Source: Cloacibacterium normanense (GTDB taxonomy: Bacteria; Bacteroidota; Bacteroidia; Flavobacteriales; Weeksellaceae). Taken from it: a DNA stretch of 64,000 bases. Under the pieces are notes generated by a model. It saw only the letters and a program-made list of their open reading frames with translations, was not told where the DNA came from and searched no databases. The DNA lies in the NCBI RefSeq assembly GCF_003860565.1, contig NZ_CP034157.1, forward strand, positions 1,178,001-1,242,000, in the 5' to 3' direction. Positions 35,398 through 43,880 of the stretch are shown here, in pieces; position 1 is the stretch's first letter; each line of letters starts with the position of its first letter. The position numbers and the translations under genes were made by a program.

Positions 35398-36813
35398 TTA
35401 TTGACTCTCAGATTTCCTACTATTTATAATATAATACACTGGCAAACCAATTAAAATTAGAATCAATCCTGGCCAAGTGTAATTCGGTTTATAAATGAAT
35501 AACAATACACAAAATGCAGTTCCTATCAACAGATAAATGATAGGAGTTACAGGATATAACCACGTTTTGTAGCTTCTTTCTGCATCTGGTTGTTTAATTC
35601 TCATGTAAATCACACCAAAAACGGTAATCATGTAAAACAACACAATCACAAAGGAAATCATATCCAATAAATCACCGTATTGTCCGCTCAAAGCGAGAAG
35701 TGAAGCCCAAATCCCTTGCATCCAAAGAGATTTTTCGGGAACGCCATTTTTATTATTTTCGATAGCAGATTTTAAGAAAAGTCCATCTTTTGCCATCGTC
35801 TGAAAAACTCTCGCTCCCGCCAAAACAATTCCGTTGACACAACCAAAAGTAGAAATCATCACGAGAACCGCCATAATAATCGTTCCTACACTTCCAAACA
35901 TTTTTTCCGAAGCAGCAACTGCTACTCTATCATTCGCTGCAAATGCGATGGAATCTCTGTCTAAAGCATTCAGATAAACGAAATTCACCAACAAATAAAG
36001 CAACATCACCGAAATTGTACCTAAAACCATCGCTTTTACCACATTTTTCTGTGGATTTTCGATTTCACCAGAAACGAAAGTCACGTTTTCCCAAGCTACA
36101 GAACTAAAAACAGAACCTACCATTGCTGCAGCAATTCCTCCGAAAAGCGTAGCTTCAGAAATAGATTCCCAACCGAGTTTCAAATAATTTCCTTTGTCAT
36201 CTTTGACCAAATTATTGAAAGAATCCCAACCGAAACTCATATTTCCGCTCCAAAAAGATTCTTTAACCAAAATAAATCCTAAAAAAATCAACCCTAAAAG
36301 CGCGACAATTTTAGAACCAGTAAAAATATTTTGAAGGAGTTTCCCGCTTTCTACACCTCGAGTATTGATGTAAGTGAGCAACAAAATCACCGCAATACCA
36401 AGGATTTGAATCCAAGTAATTTTAAATTCGCCACTTTGGAAAAGCGGAGCCGCATCATTGAGCGCAGGAAAAAGATACGCCGAAAATTTCCCAAAAGCTA
36501 CCGCAACTGCTGCAATGGTACCTGTTTGAATCACGGTAAACATTCCCCAACCGTACAAAAATCCGAGTCTTTTTCCGAAAATTTCTGTAATGTAAGTGTA
36601 TTGTCCACCTGCTTTTGGAAACATTGCCGAAAGTTCGCCATAGCTTAAAGCGGCTGCAACCGTCATAATTCCAGTAATAATCCACACGACGATGAGCCAA
36701 TATCCAGAACCCAGATTTCTCATCATATCCGCAGAAACAATGAAAATTCCGCTTCCTATCATGGAACCCATCACGAGCATGGTTGCGTCCCAAAGTTTTA
36801 ATTTTTTATTCAT
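35398..36813 (-). CDS. APC family amino acid permease
   Basis: A 471-residue protein with about 12 hydrophobic helices. The first helix carries the substrate-binding GSMIGSGIFIVSADMMRNLG, the second block is ALSYGELSAMFPKAGGQYTYI, and later SVFSSVAWENVTFVSGEI, all typical of the LAT/APC exchanger branch. The amino acid carried is not evident. The frame ends in a short basic tail (NSRKSESQ). A CCTTTAGGATT-core hairpin lies upstream and a REP-like hairpin downstream. Confidence 0.9.
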   Translation of the reverse strand: MNKKLKLWDATMLVMGSMIGSGIFIVSADMMRNLGSGYWLIVVWIITGIMTVAAALSYGELSAMFPKAGGQYTYITEIFGKRLGFLYGWGMFTVIQTGTIAAVAVAFGKFSAYLFPALNDAAPLFQSGEFKITWIQILGIAVILLLTYINTRGVESGKLLQNIFTGSKIVALLGLIFLGFILVKESFWSGNMSFGWDSFNNLVKDDKGNYLKLGWESISEATLFGGIAAAMVGSVFSSVAWENVTFVSGEIENPQKNVVKAMVLGTISVMLLYLLVNFVYLNALDRDSIAFAANDRVAVAASEKMFGSVGTIIMAVLVMISTFGCVNGIVLAGARVFQTMAKDGLFLKSAIENNKNGVPEKSLWMQGIWASLLALSGQYGDLLDMISFVIVLFYMITVFGVIYMRIKQPDAERSYKTWLYPVTPIIYLLIGTAFCVLLFIYKPNYTWPGLILILIGLPVYYIINSRKSESQ

Positions 36814-36833
36814 AAAGTTTTTTGTTTCGAGTT

Positions 36834-36887
36834 AAAAATTCAAAATTTACTTCCTTTAGGATTGAGGTAAATAAATTTTGAATTTTT
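36834..36887. repeat. Hairpin element with CTTCCTTTAGGATTGAGG core
   Basis: AAAAATTCAAAATTTA (36834-36849) and TAAATTTTGAATTTTT (36872-36887) are perfect arms around the core. The core matches, in reverse complement, the element at 33421-33480. It lies just upstream of the permease gene. Confidence 0.6.
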
Positions 36888-36912
36888 TAAGACTATCAAA
36901 GATATTAGAAAA

Positions 36913-36938
36913 TTAAAAAGCCACAAAAGTTTGTGGCT
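36913..36938 (-). terminator. Terminator of the ribonucleotide reductase gene
   Basis: AGCCACAAA and TTTGTGGCT pair, and the minus strand continues TTTTTAATTTTC. Confidence 0.7.
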
Positions 36939-37009
36939 CATTGTTTATAAATTAAGTAAAATTATTTAGATTCCATCGGAAAGTCAAAATAAACGTCAAC
37001 TTTTTTAAT

Positions 37010-37039
37010 CTTCGGACTTCCGTCTTCCATCTTCCGACT
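37010..37039. repeat. Phrase repeat abutting the nrdJ stop codon
   Basis: CTTCGGACTTCCGTCTTCCA then TCTTCCGACTC ends one base before the stop codon at 37041. It matches the left arm of the element in the pnt operon (31861-31897) in reverse complement. Confidence 0.6.
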
Positions 37040-37040
37040 C

Positions 37041-39581
37041 TTACCCACATTTAGAATTTCCACAATTTTTACAAATCAGACAACCTTCTTGATAAACGAC
37101 TTGGTCAGAACCACAATTGCTACATTTATGTCCGTCAACTTCGGTTCCATCAGGAATATAGCGCTTTAAAGCTCTTGCAACTCCCGCTTTCCAAGTATTG
37201 ATAGATTCAGAATCTAGCTCTAATCTGTTGATTAATTCTACCACGTTTTCAATTGGCATTCCGTGTCTTAAAGTTCCTGAAATCAGTTTCGCATAATTCC
37301 AGAATTCTGGATTAAACTTATGAGAAAGTCCTTCAATAGTGGTTTTATAACCTCTTAAATTCTTGAATTGGAAATCATATCTAGAAACGCCGTTTTCGTC
37401 TCTATTTTTAATGATTAAACCTTCATTTACCCAACGTGGAAGCATAATTCCCTCTTCATCATCTGCCAAACCTGTAAAAATTTCATAAGGTCTACCATTA
37501 ACCAAACCTACAAAAGCAATCCATTTTTCTTTATTATTTTGGAATCTCACCACATCAGCTTCTAAAATTTGAGGTCTTTTTGTAGGGAAAGCTTCTAAAG
37601 ATGAAGTAGTTTCTTCCTCATCTTTTTCTTCTTTTTTATCATCTGCAGAAACCAAAACTCCACTTCTAGAACCGTCTCTGTAAACCGTAACACCTTTGCA
37701 ACCAACCTCCCAAGCTTTGATATAAAGTTGATTCACCAATTCTTCTGTAGCTTCATTCGGAATGTTAATAGTAACCGAAATAGAATGATCTACCCATTTT
37801 TGAATCGCACCTTGCATTTCAACTTTGCTGAGCCAATCAATATCATTAGAAGTGGCTTTGTAATAAGGAGATTTCTCGATTAAATCTTGAACTTCTTCGT
37901 TGGAATAATTTTTAGAAATATCATAGCCATTTACTTGCATCCAGGTTTTAAAATGATGATGAAAAACAATGTACTCTTCCCAAGAATCTCCAACTTCATC
38001 TACAAAATCCACTCTTACATCTTTATCATTAGGATTTACCTTTCTCCTACGCTTGTAAACAGGCAAAAATACAGGTTCAATTCCCGAAGTAGTCTGAGAC
38101 ATCAAACTGGTACTTCCAGTTGGCGCAATGGTTAATAAAGCGATATTTCTTCTGCCATATTTCACCATATCTTGATACAGACTTTCATCTGCTTCTTTTA
38201 ATCTCAAAATGAAAGGATTATTCTTTTCTTTTTCTGCATCAAAAACTTCAAAAGCACCTCTTTCTTTCGCCATTTCTACCGAAGAACGATACGCAGAAAG
38301 CGCCAAAGTTTTATGAACTTCTACTGAAAAATCATTAGCTTCCTTACTTCCATATCTTAAATTTAAAGCCGCCAACATATCACCTTCTGCTGTAATTCCT
38401 ACTCCTGTTCTTCTTCCTTGAAGGGTTTTCTTGCGGATTTTTTCCCAAAGTTGTCTTTCAGTATGTTTAATTTCTTCGTTTTCTGGGTCTTTTTCAATTT
38501 TTGCTAAAATTGCATCAATTTTCTCCATTTCCAAATCAATGATATCGTCCATCATTCTTTGTGCATAAGCTGCATGTTTTTTGAATAATTCAAAATTAAA
38601 TTTTGCCTCTTTGGTAAATGGATTCTCTACATAAGAATATAAATTAATGGCAATCAATCGACAAGAATCATACGGACAAAGTGGGATTTCGCCACAAGGA
38701 TTGGTAGAAACCGTTTCAAAACCTAAATCTGCATAACAATCTGGAATGGATTCTCTGATAATCGTATCCCAGAATAGAATTCCTGGTTCAGCAGATTTCC
38801 AAGCATTATGTACGATTTTTTTCCAAATTTCATCTGCAAAAATAGTCTTGGTATATTTAGGATTCTTGCTGTAAATAGGATATTTCTGTTGATATTCACT
38901 GTTAGTTTTTACCGCTTTCATGAATTTATCATCTATTTTCACAGAAATATTCGCTCCAGTAACTTTTCCTTGCTCTAATTTAGCATTGATAAAATCCTCA
39001 GAATCGGGATGATTTATCGACACAGAAAGCATTAATGCGCCTCTTCTTCCATCTTGAGCCACTTCTCTGGTAGAATTAGAATAACGCTCCATAAACGGCG
39101 CTAAACCTGTAGAAGTAAGCGCAGAATTCTTTACCGCAGAACCTTTTGGACGAATGTAAGACAAATCATGACCAACTCCACCTCTTCGTTTCATGAGTTG
39201 AACTTGCTCTTCGTCTATTTTCATAATGCTTCCGTAAGAATCACTATTGGTTCCGTTACCGATTACGAAACAGTTAGAAAGCGAAGCAATCTGGAAATTA
39301 TTCCCAATTCCCGTCATCGGACTTCCTTGCGGAATGATATATTTAAAGTCTTTTATTAAATCAAAAATTTCTGCTTCGGAAAGCGGATTAGGATATTTTT
39401 TTTCTATTCTCGCAACCTCAGAAGCAATTCTTTGGTGCATATCATCAGGTGTTTTTTCATAAATATTCCCATCAGAATCTTTCAGTGCATATTTGGTTAC
39501 CCAAACTCTGGCTGCTAAATCGTCTCCTTTGAAATAGTGTAAAGTTTCTTCATACGCTTGTTGGTTGGTTATTTTCTCCAT
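37041..39581 (-). CDS. nrdJ: Adenosylcobalamin-dependent (class II) ribonucleotide reductase
   Basis: An 846-residue protein. Landmarks: GSPMTGIGNNFQIASLSNCF, RRGGVGHDLSYIRP, ARQ-less active-site block TNPCGEIPLCPYDSCRL, APTGSTSLMSQTTSGIEPVF, and a C-terminal zinc-ribbon-like tail HKCSNCGSDQVVYQEGCLIC. It makes deoxyribonucleotides using vitamin B12, independent of oxygen. The C-terminal cysteines deliver reducing power to the active site. Monocistronic, with a phrase repeat directly after the stop. Confidence 0.94.
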   Translation of the reverse strand: MEKITNQQAYEETLHYFKGDDLAARVWVTKYALKDSDGNIYEKTPDDMHQRIASEVARIEKKYPNPLSEAEIFDLIKDFKYIIPQGSPMTGIGNNFQIASLSNCFVIGNGTNSDSYGSIMKIDEEQVQLMKRRGGVGHDLSYIRPKGSAVKNSALTSTGLAPFMERYSNSTREVAQDGRRGALMLSVSINHPDSEDFINAKLEQGKVTGANISVKIDDKFMKAVKTNSEYQQKYPIYSKNPKYTKTIFADEIWKKIVHNAWKSAEPGILFWDTIIRESIPDCYADLGFETVSTNPCGEIPLCPYDSCRLIAINLYSYVENPFTKEAKFNFELFKKHAAYAQRMMDDIIDLEMEKIDAILAKIEKDPENEEIKHTERQLWEKIRKKTLQGRRTGVGITAEGDMLAALNLRYGSKEANDFSVEVHKTLALSAYRSSVEMAKERGAFEVFDAEKEKNNPFILRLKEADESLYQDMVKYGRRNIALLTIAPTGSTSLMSQTTSGIEPVFLPVYKRRRKVNPNDKDVRVDFVDEVGDSWEEYIVFHHHFKTWMQVNGYDISKNYSNEEVQDLIEKSPYYKATSNDIDWLSKVEMQGAIQKWVDHSISVTINIPNEATEELVNQLYIKAWEVGCKGVTVYRDGSRSGVLVSADDKKEEKDEEETTSSLEAFPTKRPQILEADVVRFQNNKEKWIAFVGLVNGRPYEIFTGLADDEEGIMLPRWVNEGLIIKNRDENGVSRYDFQFKNLRGYKTTIEGLSHKFNPEFWNYAKLISGTLRHGMPIENVVELINRLELDSESINTWKAGVARALKRYIPDGTEVDGHKCSNCGSDQVVYQEGCLICKNCGNSKCG

Positions 39582-39796
39582 GGTAGATAATTAATTTTTT
39601 GACACAATAAAATTAGACAAAAAATTAAATCCTCAATATTAATTTTTAAAATAAATTTTCGTTTTTGAAAACTTTTTGAAAATTTAAAAATATTAAAATA
39701 CTTAAAATCAATTATTTAAATTAAAAAATTTGTAAACTTTTATGATATATATCAAGAAACAAGTTTTTTATAAAATAAAATTTGGAAATAAAAAAA

Positions 39797-39823
39797 CCTA
39801 ATAATTTCTCCAAAATTAATAGG
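39797..39823 (-). terminator. Weak terminator of the M14 peptidase gene
   Basis: CCTAATAATTT and AAATTAATAGG pair imperfectly, and the minus strand then has T8. The rest of the 39582-39857 gap is AT-rich with no clear feature. Confidence 0.5.
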
Positions 39824-39857
39824 CTAAATCTATAATATAGAGAATAAAATTGTTAAT

Positions 39858-40964
39858 TTATTCTATAGTAAAGTTCTGAATTGCTTCTAGTTTAGGAAAT
39901 TTGTTCTCGGAAATAAATTTCTTTCCTGTACAATCTATTTCTTTCCAACCTTTTTTTCTGTGCAGGTCTCCCACTTCTACTACAATCGGAACGAAAGATA
40001 TTTCCTCTTCTCCTTCTTTAATCTCTTCTTTATACTGAACCGCAACATCTAATACACATTCAAAATCTGTATTAAGTTTCACATTTCTATAAATAACATC
40101 AAAATGCGATTCTTTGTTTTCTGGAATTTCGAAATATGTTTCGTAGCCATAAGTTTTTCTATCTAACAATCCAATACTAGAAAGCGCTGTATATAAAGCA
40201 ATTGTGTAATATTTTCTAGTGCCGAAACGTTGATAATCATCAGGAAAATGACCGCCTTCAAATAAAATTACTGGAATTCCTGCTCTCATGAAATTATCAC
40301 CAGTAGAAGTTGGGTAAAACTCATCAGAATACCTTGCAATCTGATTAGGAATTTGCATTCTCAATACATTATATATACTTGCGATAACCGCCATACTTTT
40401 TTTACGATTTTCGGTAACAGTTCTGTCATAATCTTCTGAAGGCGCTAAAAATGATAAAGTAGCGGGATTTTTACCATCTGTAGAAAAAATTGTTCTCTGT
40501 TCGTGCAAATTCAGTGCGTAATCATACTTTTTAGAAAATGCAATTTCTTTTAAGAGCTTCATTTCGCAGCTTGCATTCTGTAAATAGTCTCTATTCATGT
40601 CTATATCAAGAGAATTTCTGCGCGACCAAACCTTAGAACCATCCGGATTGAGCATAAAAATGAAATCTAAAGATATATTTTGGAATAACTTCTCTTTGAG
40701 TTGAGGTTGAAATTCTAAAGAATACCACAAATCCAACATACAATGAGTAGAATTACTCTCATTTCCGTGCATCTGGGACCAAGCCAAAATATTAATATCA
40801 CCAGAACCATAAGAAAATTGATAAATAGGCTCACCTAGAGTAGAAGTACCCATTAAAGTAATGTAATCGCTGAGATTCTCTTGTAGAAAATTCTGAAGGC
40901 TTTTAGGCGAAATATAACGATTTGGGAAATTAGGGTTTTTCTGATACTGAAAAGTAGAATGCAT
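39858..40964 (-). CDS. M14 family zinc carboxypeptidase-like protein
   Basis: A 368-residue protein without a signal peptide. WSQMHGNESNSTHCMLD supplies the first zinc ligands (H-x-x-E), LNPDGSKVWSRRNSLDIDMNRD carries the substrate-binding Arg/Asn region, and DYALNLHEQRT the third ligand His. Other M14 enzymes place a catalytic Glu late; ILFEGGHFPDDY is the likely site here. Substrate unknown: a peptide or peptidoglycan amide bond. It stands alone, divergent from the long TerC gene. Confidence 0.85.
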   Translation of the reverse strand: MHSTFQYQKNPNFPNRYISPKSLQNFLQENLSDYITLMGTSTLGEPIYQFSYGSGDINILAWSQMHGNESNSTHCMLDLWYSLEFQPQLKEKLFQNISLDFIFMLNPDGSKVWSRRNSLDIDMNRDYLQNASCEMKLLKEIAFSKKYDYALNLHEQRTIFSTDGKNPATLSFLAPSEDYDRTVTENRKKSMAVIASIYNVLRMQIPNQIARYSDEFYPTSTGDNFMRAGIPVILFEGGHFPDDYQRFGTRKYYTIALYTALSSIGLLDRKTYGYETYFEIPENKESHFDVIYRNVKLNTDFECVLDVAVQYKEEIKEGEEEISFVPIVVEVGDLHRKKGWKEIDCTGKKFISENKFPKLEAIQNFTIE

Positions 40965-41255
40965 AATGTGGATAAATTTTGACGACTCAAAAATACTATA
41001 AAAAGAATTAATCTCCTAATTAACATTTGTAAATTGTTTAAACAATAAAAAAAGACAGAATGTCTGTGGAAAAAATTGTTAATTACATTTTTATTAATTT
41101 AAAAATATAAAATAAACAAAATCAGTATTTTATAAACTTTATATAAAGTTAATTTATATATTTACTTTAATGCTTAAATCCTGTTAGTAAAGCCATTTGT
41201 AGAGTTATACCATTAAACATTTTTTATTGTTAATAAAGTTTTCGGATTTCATGCA

Positions 41256-41269
41256 TTTACAAATGTAAA
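41256..41269. promoter_or_regulatory. Operator-like near-palindrome upstream of the long TerC gene
   Basis: TTTACAAATGTAAA is nearly symmetrical and matches the repeated sites upstream of the HTH regulator at 42539-42616. It sits 26 bases before the -7 box, near the -33 region. Confidence 0.5.
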
Positions 41270-41294
41270 ATATTGAAATTATCTTAATTATGGT

Positions 41295-41302
41295 TATCTT
41301 TG
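41295..41302 (+). promoter_or_regulatory. -7 promoter box for the long TerC gene
   Basis: TATCTTTG matches TAnnTTTG, 22 bases before the ATG at 41325. Confidence 0.6.
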
Positions 41303-41324
41303 ACCACTTAAAATTTTAAAATTT

Positions 41325-42419
41325 ATGTCAAACGAGACTTTGTTTTTAATATCCTTTGTAGTATTCATCTTTTTCATATTAGCTTTAGACTTAGGACTAT
41401 TGCACAAAAAATCAGACACCATCTCGCTGAAACAAGCTGGATTAATGAGTTTTTTTGTGGTTTGTCTATCTTTAGGCTTTTATTTTCTGTTAATTACTTA
41501 TGGACACATGCTCCACGGAATTGATAGTATTGAGAAATTACAAACGGTGATCAATAAACATCACCATCCTATTACAGTAATTCCGAATGATTTAGAGCAC
41601 AGTATTGCACTTTATAATCAGAATTTAGGATTAGAATATCTTACAGGTTATGTAGTAGAATATGCATTATCAGTAGATAATATATTTGTAATCGTGTTGG
41701 TATTTACAGCTTTCGGAGTGGCACAAAGAAATTATCACAGAGTTCTTTTTTGGGGCATTTTAGGCGCTATTGTTATGCGTTTCATCTTCATCTTCGTAGG
41801 CGCAGCTTTAATTGAGAAATTCAGCTGGATAATGTATGTATTTGGAGCATTTTTAGTGTTTACAGGTATCAAAATGTTTGTGGATAAAGATAAAGATGAG
41901 GAAATAGATACTCAGAACCACCCTGTTGTAAGATTTGCCAATAAATATTTTAAAGTTCATCCACATTTTGTAGGCAGTAAATTCTTTGTAACCATTGACG
42001 GAGTTAAGAAAATTACCCCATTATTTTTAGTTCTTATCATCATAGAATTTACCGATTTGATTTTTGCAGTAGATTCTATTCCTGCAATATTTTCGGTGAC
42101 TAAAGATCCTTATATCGTCTTCTTTTCGAATATTTTTGCGATTATCGGACTTCGTTCTATGTTCTTCCTATTAGCAGGAATTATTGATAAGTTTAGATTC
42201 TTAAAAATAGGTTTAGCGGCATTACTCACATTTATTGGTTTAAAAATGTTAGGACATAGTTATCTAGAAGAATGGGGCTTTACTACTACGCATTCACTGT
42301 TAATCATTGTAAGTATTTTAGGAGCTAGTGTATTCTTCTCATTACTGTTTCCAGAGAAGAAAAAAGACAGGAAACTGAAATTTAATCCAGACGATGAAAA
42401 GCATCTTCATCATCACTAA
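41325..42419 (+). CDS. TerC/Alx family membrane protein (long form)
   Basis: A 364-residue protein with about nine hydrophobic helices. It carries both acidic membrane motifs, VVEYALSVDNIFVIVLVF and IIEFTDLIFAVDSIPAIFSV, and a His-rich tail (KHLHHH). An insert of ~60 residues after the second helix (HHHPITVIPNDLEHSIALYN) separates it from the short TerC protein at 16730. Alx-type proteins are tied to manganese export and pH stress. An operator-like site upstream matches those of the HTH gene that follows, so co-regulation is plausible. A terminator follows. Confidence 0.9.
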   Translation: MSNETLFLISFVVFIFFILALDLGLLHKKSDTISLKQAGLMSFFVVCLSLGFYFLLITYGHMLHGIDSIEKLQTVINKHHHPITVIPNDLEHSIALYNQNLGLEYLTGYVVEYALSVDNIFVIVLVFTAFGVAQRNYHRVLFWGILGAIVMRFIFIFVGAALIEKFSWIMYVFGAFLVFTGIKMFVDKDKDEEIDTQNHPVVRFANKYFKVHPHFVGSKFFVTIDGVKKITPLFLVLIIIEFTDLIFAVDSIPAIFSVTKDPYIVFFSNIFAIIGLRSMFFLLAGIIDKFRFLKIGLAALLTFIGLKMLGHSYLEEWGFTTTHSLLIIVSILGASVFFSLLFPEKKKDRKLKFNPDDEKHLHHH

Positions 42420-42428
42420 TAAAAATTT

Positions 42429-42456
42429 AAACTCTCAGTAATGAGAGTTTTTTTTG
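42429..42456 (+). terminator. Terminator of the long TerC gene
   Basis: AAACTCTCA and TGAGAGTTT pair around GTAA, followed by T8. Confidence 0.8.
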
Positions 42457-42537
42457 TGCTTTATTAGAAAAATATTTTAGAATTTTAATATTGTAAATTA
42501 CATAAAATCTTTTACTCATGATGGTTTTAGTGATATT

Positions 42538-42618
42538 TATACAAATGTAAAATTGTAAATCTTTTCTTTGTTTACATTTGTATTTACCTATGTAAATTAT
42601 AATTATTACATTTGTAAC
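42538..42618. promoter_or_regulatory. Operator cluster upstream of the HTH regulator
   Basis: Three sites of one motif in 80 bases: ATACAAATGTAAAATTG (42539-42555), GTTTACATTTGTATT (42570-42584) and ATTACATTTGTAAC (42605-42618). The last contains the -7 box TACATTTG (42607-42614), so a bound protein would block RNA polymerase. A looser copy, TTGTAAATTACAT, lies at 42490-42502. Confidence 0.6.
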
Positions 42619-43164
42619 ATGAATATAAATGACAGATTTACTAAAATTTTAGAATATTCTGGATTTACCGCATCAGAATTTGCAGACGAAATAGATGTTC
42701 AGCGTTCCAGTATTTCACATATCATTTCGGGGAGAAATAAACCTTCCCTAGAATTCATTGTCAAGATCAAAAACAGATTTCCAGAAATCAGTTGGGATTG
42801 GATCATTTTAGGTCAAGGAGCAATGCTACAAAATGATTCTGCTCTATCAACCAGCGAATCAAAAGTAAATCTAGAGGAAGAAAATTCTTCGCCTGATCTT
42901 TTTACATTAATTGATGAAGATTATAAAAATGAAATTTTTATTCAAGAAAATCTTCAAAAAGAAACGCCGCGAGAATCTAATACATCTTTCCCTACTCCAA
43001 AAAAAGAAAAAATAAGCGATTCTCAGCGATTAGAAGTTCAGGAAGACATTTCAGAAGTTCAAAATATTGTAAATCAATCAATTACAAATTCAACTTCAGA
43101 AAATAAGATTAAGAGAATTGTTTTCTTCTACGAAAACGGAAAATTTGAGGCTTTTGAACCATAG
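42619..43164 (+). CDS. HTH (XRE/CI-like) transcriptional regulator
   Basis: 181 residues from the ATG at 42619 (MNINDRFTKILEYSGFTASE). Residues ~5-65 form an XRE-type helix-turn-helix (ASEFADEIDVQRSSISHIISGRNKPSLEFIVKI), then ISWDWIILGQGAM, as in many flavobacterial XRE proteins. A disordered acidic linker leads to the conserved end KRIVFFYENGKFEAFEP, a probable ligand or dimer tail. Its own -7 box is five bases from the ATG, so the mRNA is nearly leaderless, and lies within one of three repeated sites, pointing to self-repression. An upstream start at 42568 is rejected because it precedes the box. Confidence 0.85.
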   Translation: MNINDRFTKILEYSGFTASEFADEIDVQRSSISHIISGRNKPSLEFIVKIKNRFPEISWDWIILGQGAMLQNDSALSTSESKVNLEEENSSPDLFTLIDEDYKNEIFIQENLQKETPRESNTSFPTPKKEKISDSQRLEVQEDISEVQNIVNQSITNSTSENKIKRIVFFYENGKFEAFEP

Positions 43165-43165
43165 T

Positions 43166-43206
43166 TGATGTGATGATGTGATAATGTGACTGATGATGTG
43201 GTGAAT
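43166..43206. repeat. Tandem GATGATGTG-type repeat after the HTH gene
   Basis: TGATGTGATGATGTGATAAT then GTGACTGATGATGTGGTG is a degenerate tandem of a 9-base phrase directly past the HTH stop codon. Confidence 0.5.
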
Positions 43207-43240
43207 AGAAATTAAAAATTCTTAGATTCACTAAAATAAA

Positions 43241-43270
43241 AAAGCATTCCAAAAATTTTTGGAATGCTTT
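43241..43270. terminator. Bidirectional terminator between HTH gene and rplS
   Basis: AAAGCATTCCAAAAA and TTTTTGGAATGCTTT are perfect arms, with T-rich flanks both ways. Confidence 0.85.
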
Positions 43271-43293
43271 TATTCTTTTTTCTAGAGAGGTGA

Positions 43294-43647
43294 TTACTTT
43301 TTGTAAGCAGCATCTTTGATTCTTGCTCTCTTACCTCTAAGATCTCTGAAGTAGAAAATTCTAGATCTTCTAACTTTTCCTCTTCTATCAACTTCAATTT
43401 TTTGTAAAGCAGGCATGTTGATTGGAAAAACTCTTTCTACACCTACATCACCGCTCATTTTTCTGATGGTGAAAGTTTTAGTAGCACCTGTTCCTCTAAG
43501 TTGAATTACAACTCCTTTGAAGAACTGAGTTCTCGTTTTGTTACCTTCTTTAATTTCGTAATACACAGTAATGGTATCACCAGCTTTGAATTCTGGGAAT
43601 TCTTTTTTAGCAATGTACTTGTCTTGTACGTACTTTAATAAATCCAT
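43294..43647 (-). CDS. rplS: 50S ribosomal protein L19
   Basis: A 117-residue protein with FKAGDTITVYYEIKEGNKTRTQFFKGVVIQ, ETF-type KTFTIRKMSGDVGVERVFPI and RRGKVRRSRIFYFRDLRGKRARI, all classic L19 blocks. It sits at the 30S-50S interface. It is transcribed alone from a promoter at 43719 with a ~70-base structured leader, which suggests leader-based autoregulation. Confidence 0.96.
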   Translation of the reverse strand: MDLLKYVQDKYIAKKEFPEFKAGDTITVYYEIKEGNKTRTQFFKGVVIQLRGTGATKTFTIRKMSGDVGVERVFPINMPALQKIEVDRRGKVRRSRIFYFRDLRGKRARIKDAAYKK

Positions 43648-43718
43648 TTTTTATAAAAATAATTTTTGGAAAGCTAAACAACGTTCACGGCTTTCGTCAG
43701 AGGTTGATTAACAGGTTG
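43648..43718 (-). promoter_or_regulatory. Structured rplS mRNA leader, candidate autoregulatory element
   Basis: Between the -7 box and the ATG the minus strand holds a perfect stem GAAAGC (complement of 43691-43696 region) with GCTTTC, closing the loop CGTGAACGTTGTTTA, preceded by two CAACCT repeats. Ribosomal protein leaders of this kind have been proposed for flavobacterial L19; I cannot run a covariance search. Confidence 0.5.
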
Positions 43719-43726
43719 CAAAATTA
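43719..43726 (-). promoter_or_regulatory. -7 promoter box for rplS
   Basis: The minus strand reads TAATTTTG, matching TAnnTTTG, 72 bases before the ATG. Confidence 0.55.
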
Positions 43727-43824
43727 TTAATTTTCTTTGAAACAAGCAAATATCTTTTGCAATTTTTATTGATAAAAACTGAAATCAATGACAAGTAAAT
43801 CAATGAGTTATAGGGTAAACATAA

Positions 43825-43856
43825 AAAACCGCCTCATTTATAAAATGAGACGGTTT
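43825..43856 (-). terminator. Terminator of rpsA
   Basis: AAACCGCCTCATTTA and TAAAATGAGACGGTTT pair with one mismatch; the minus strand continues with T-rich sequence. Confidence 0.75.
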
Positions 43857-43880
43857 AAAATTTATGAAATCTCAGGAAGA

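Larger units (their letters stand above)
40965..41324. other. 360-base divergent gap between M14 peptidase and long TerC gene
   Basis: Very AT-rich, with no open frame of note. It holds TTTACAAATGTAAA (41256-41269), a looser TAACATTTGTAAATTG (41021-41036), a small hairpin AGACAGAATGTCT (41053-41065) whose minus-strand tail is T7, and the -7 box at 41295. Confidence 0.6.

Noticed and set aside
43166-43206. Tandem GATGATGTG sequence considered as a CRISPR or iteron array
   Set aside because: Units are short, degenerate and without spacers or a nearby replication gene; it fits the general phrase-repeat class.
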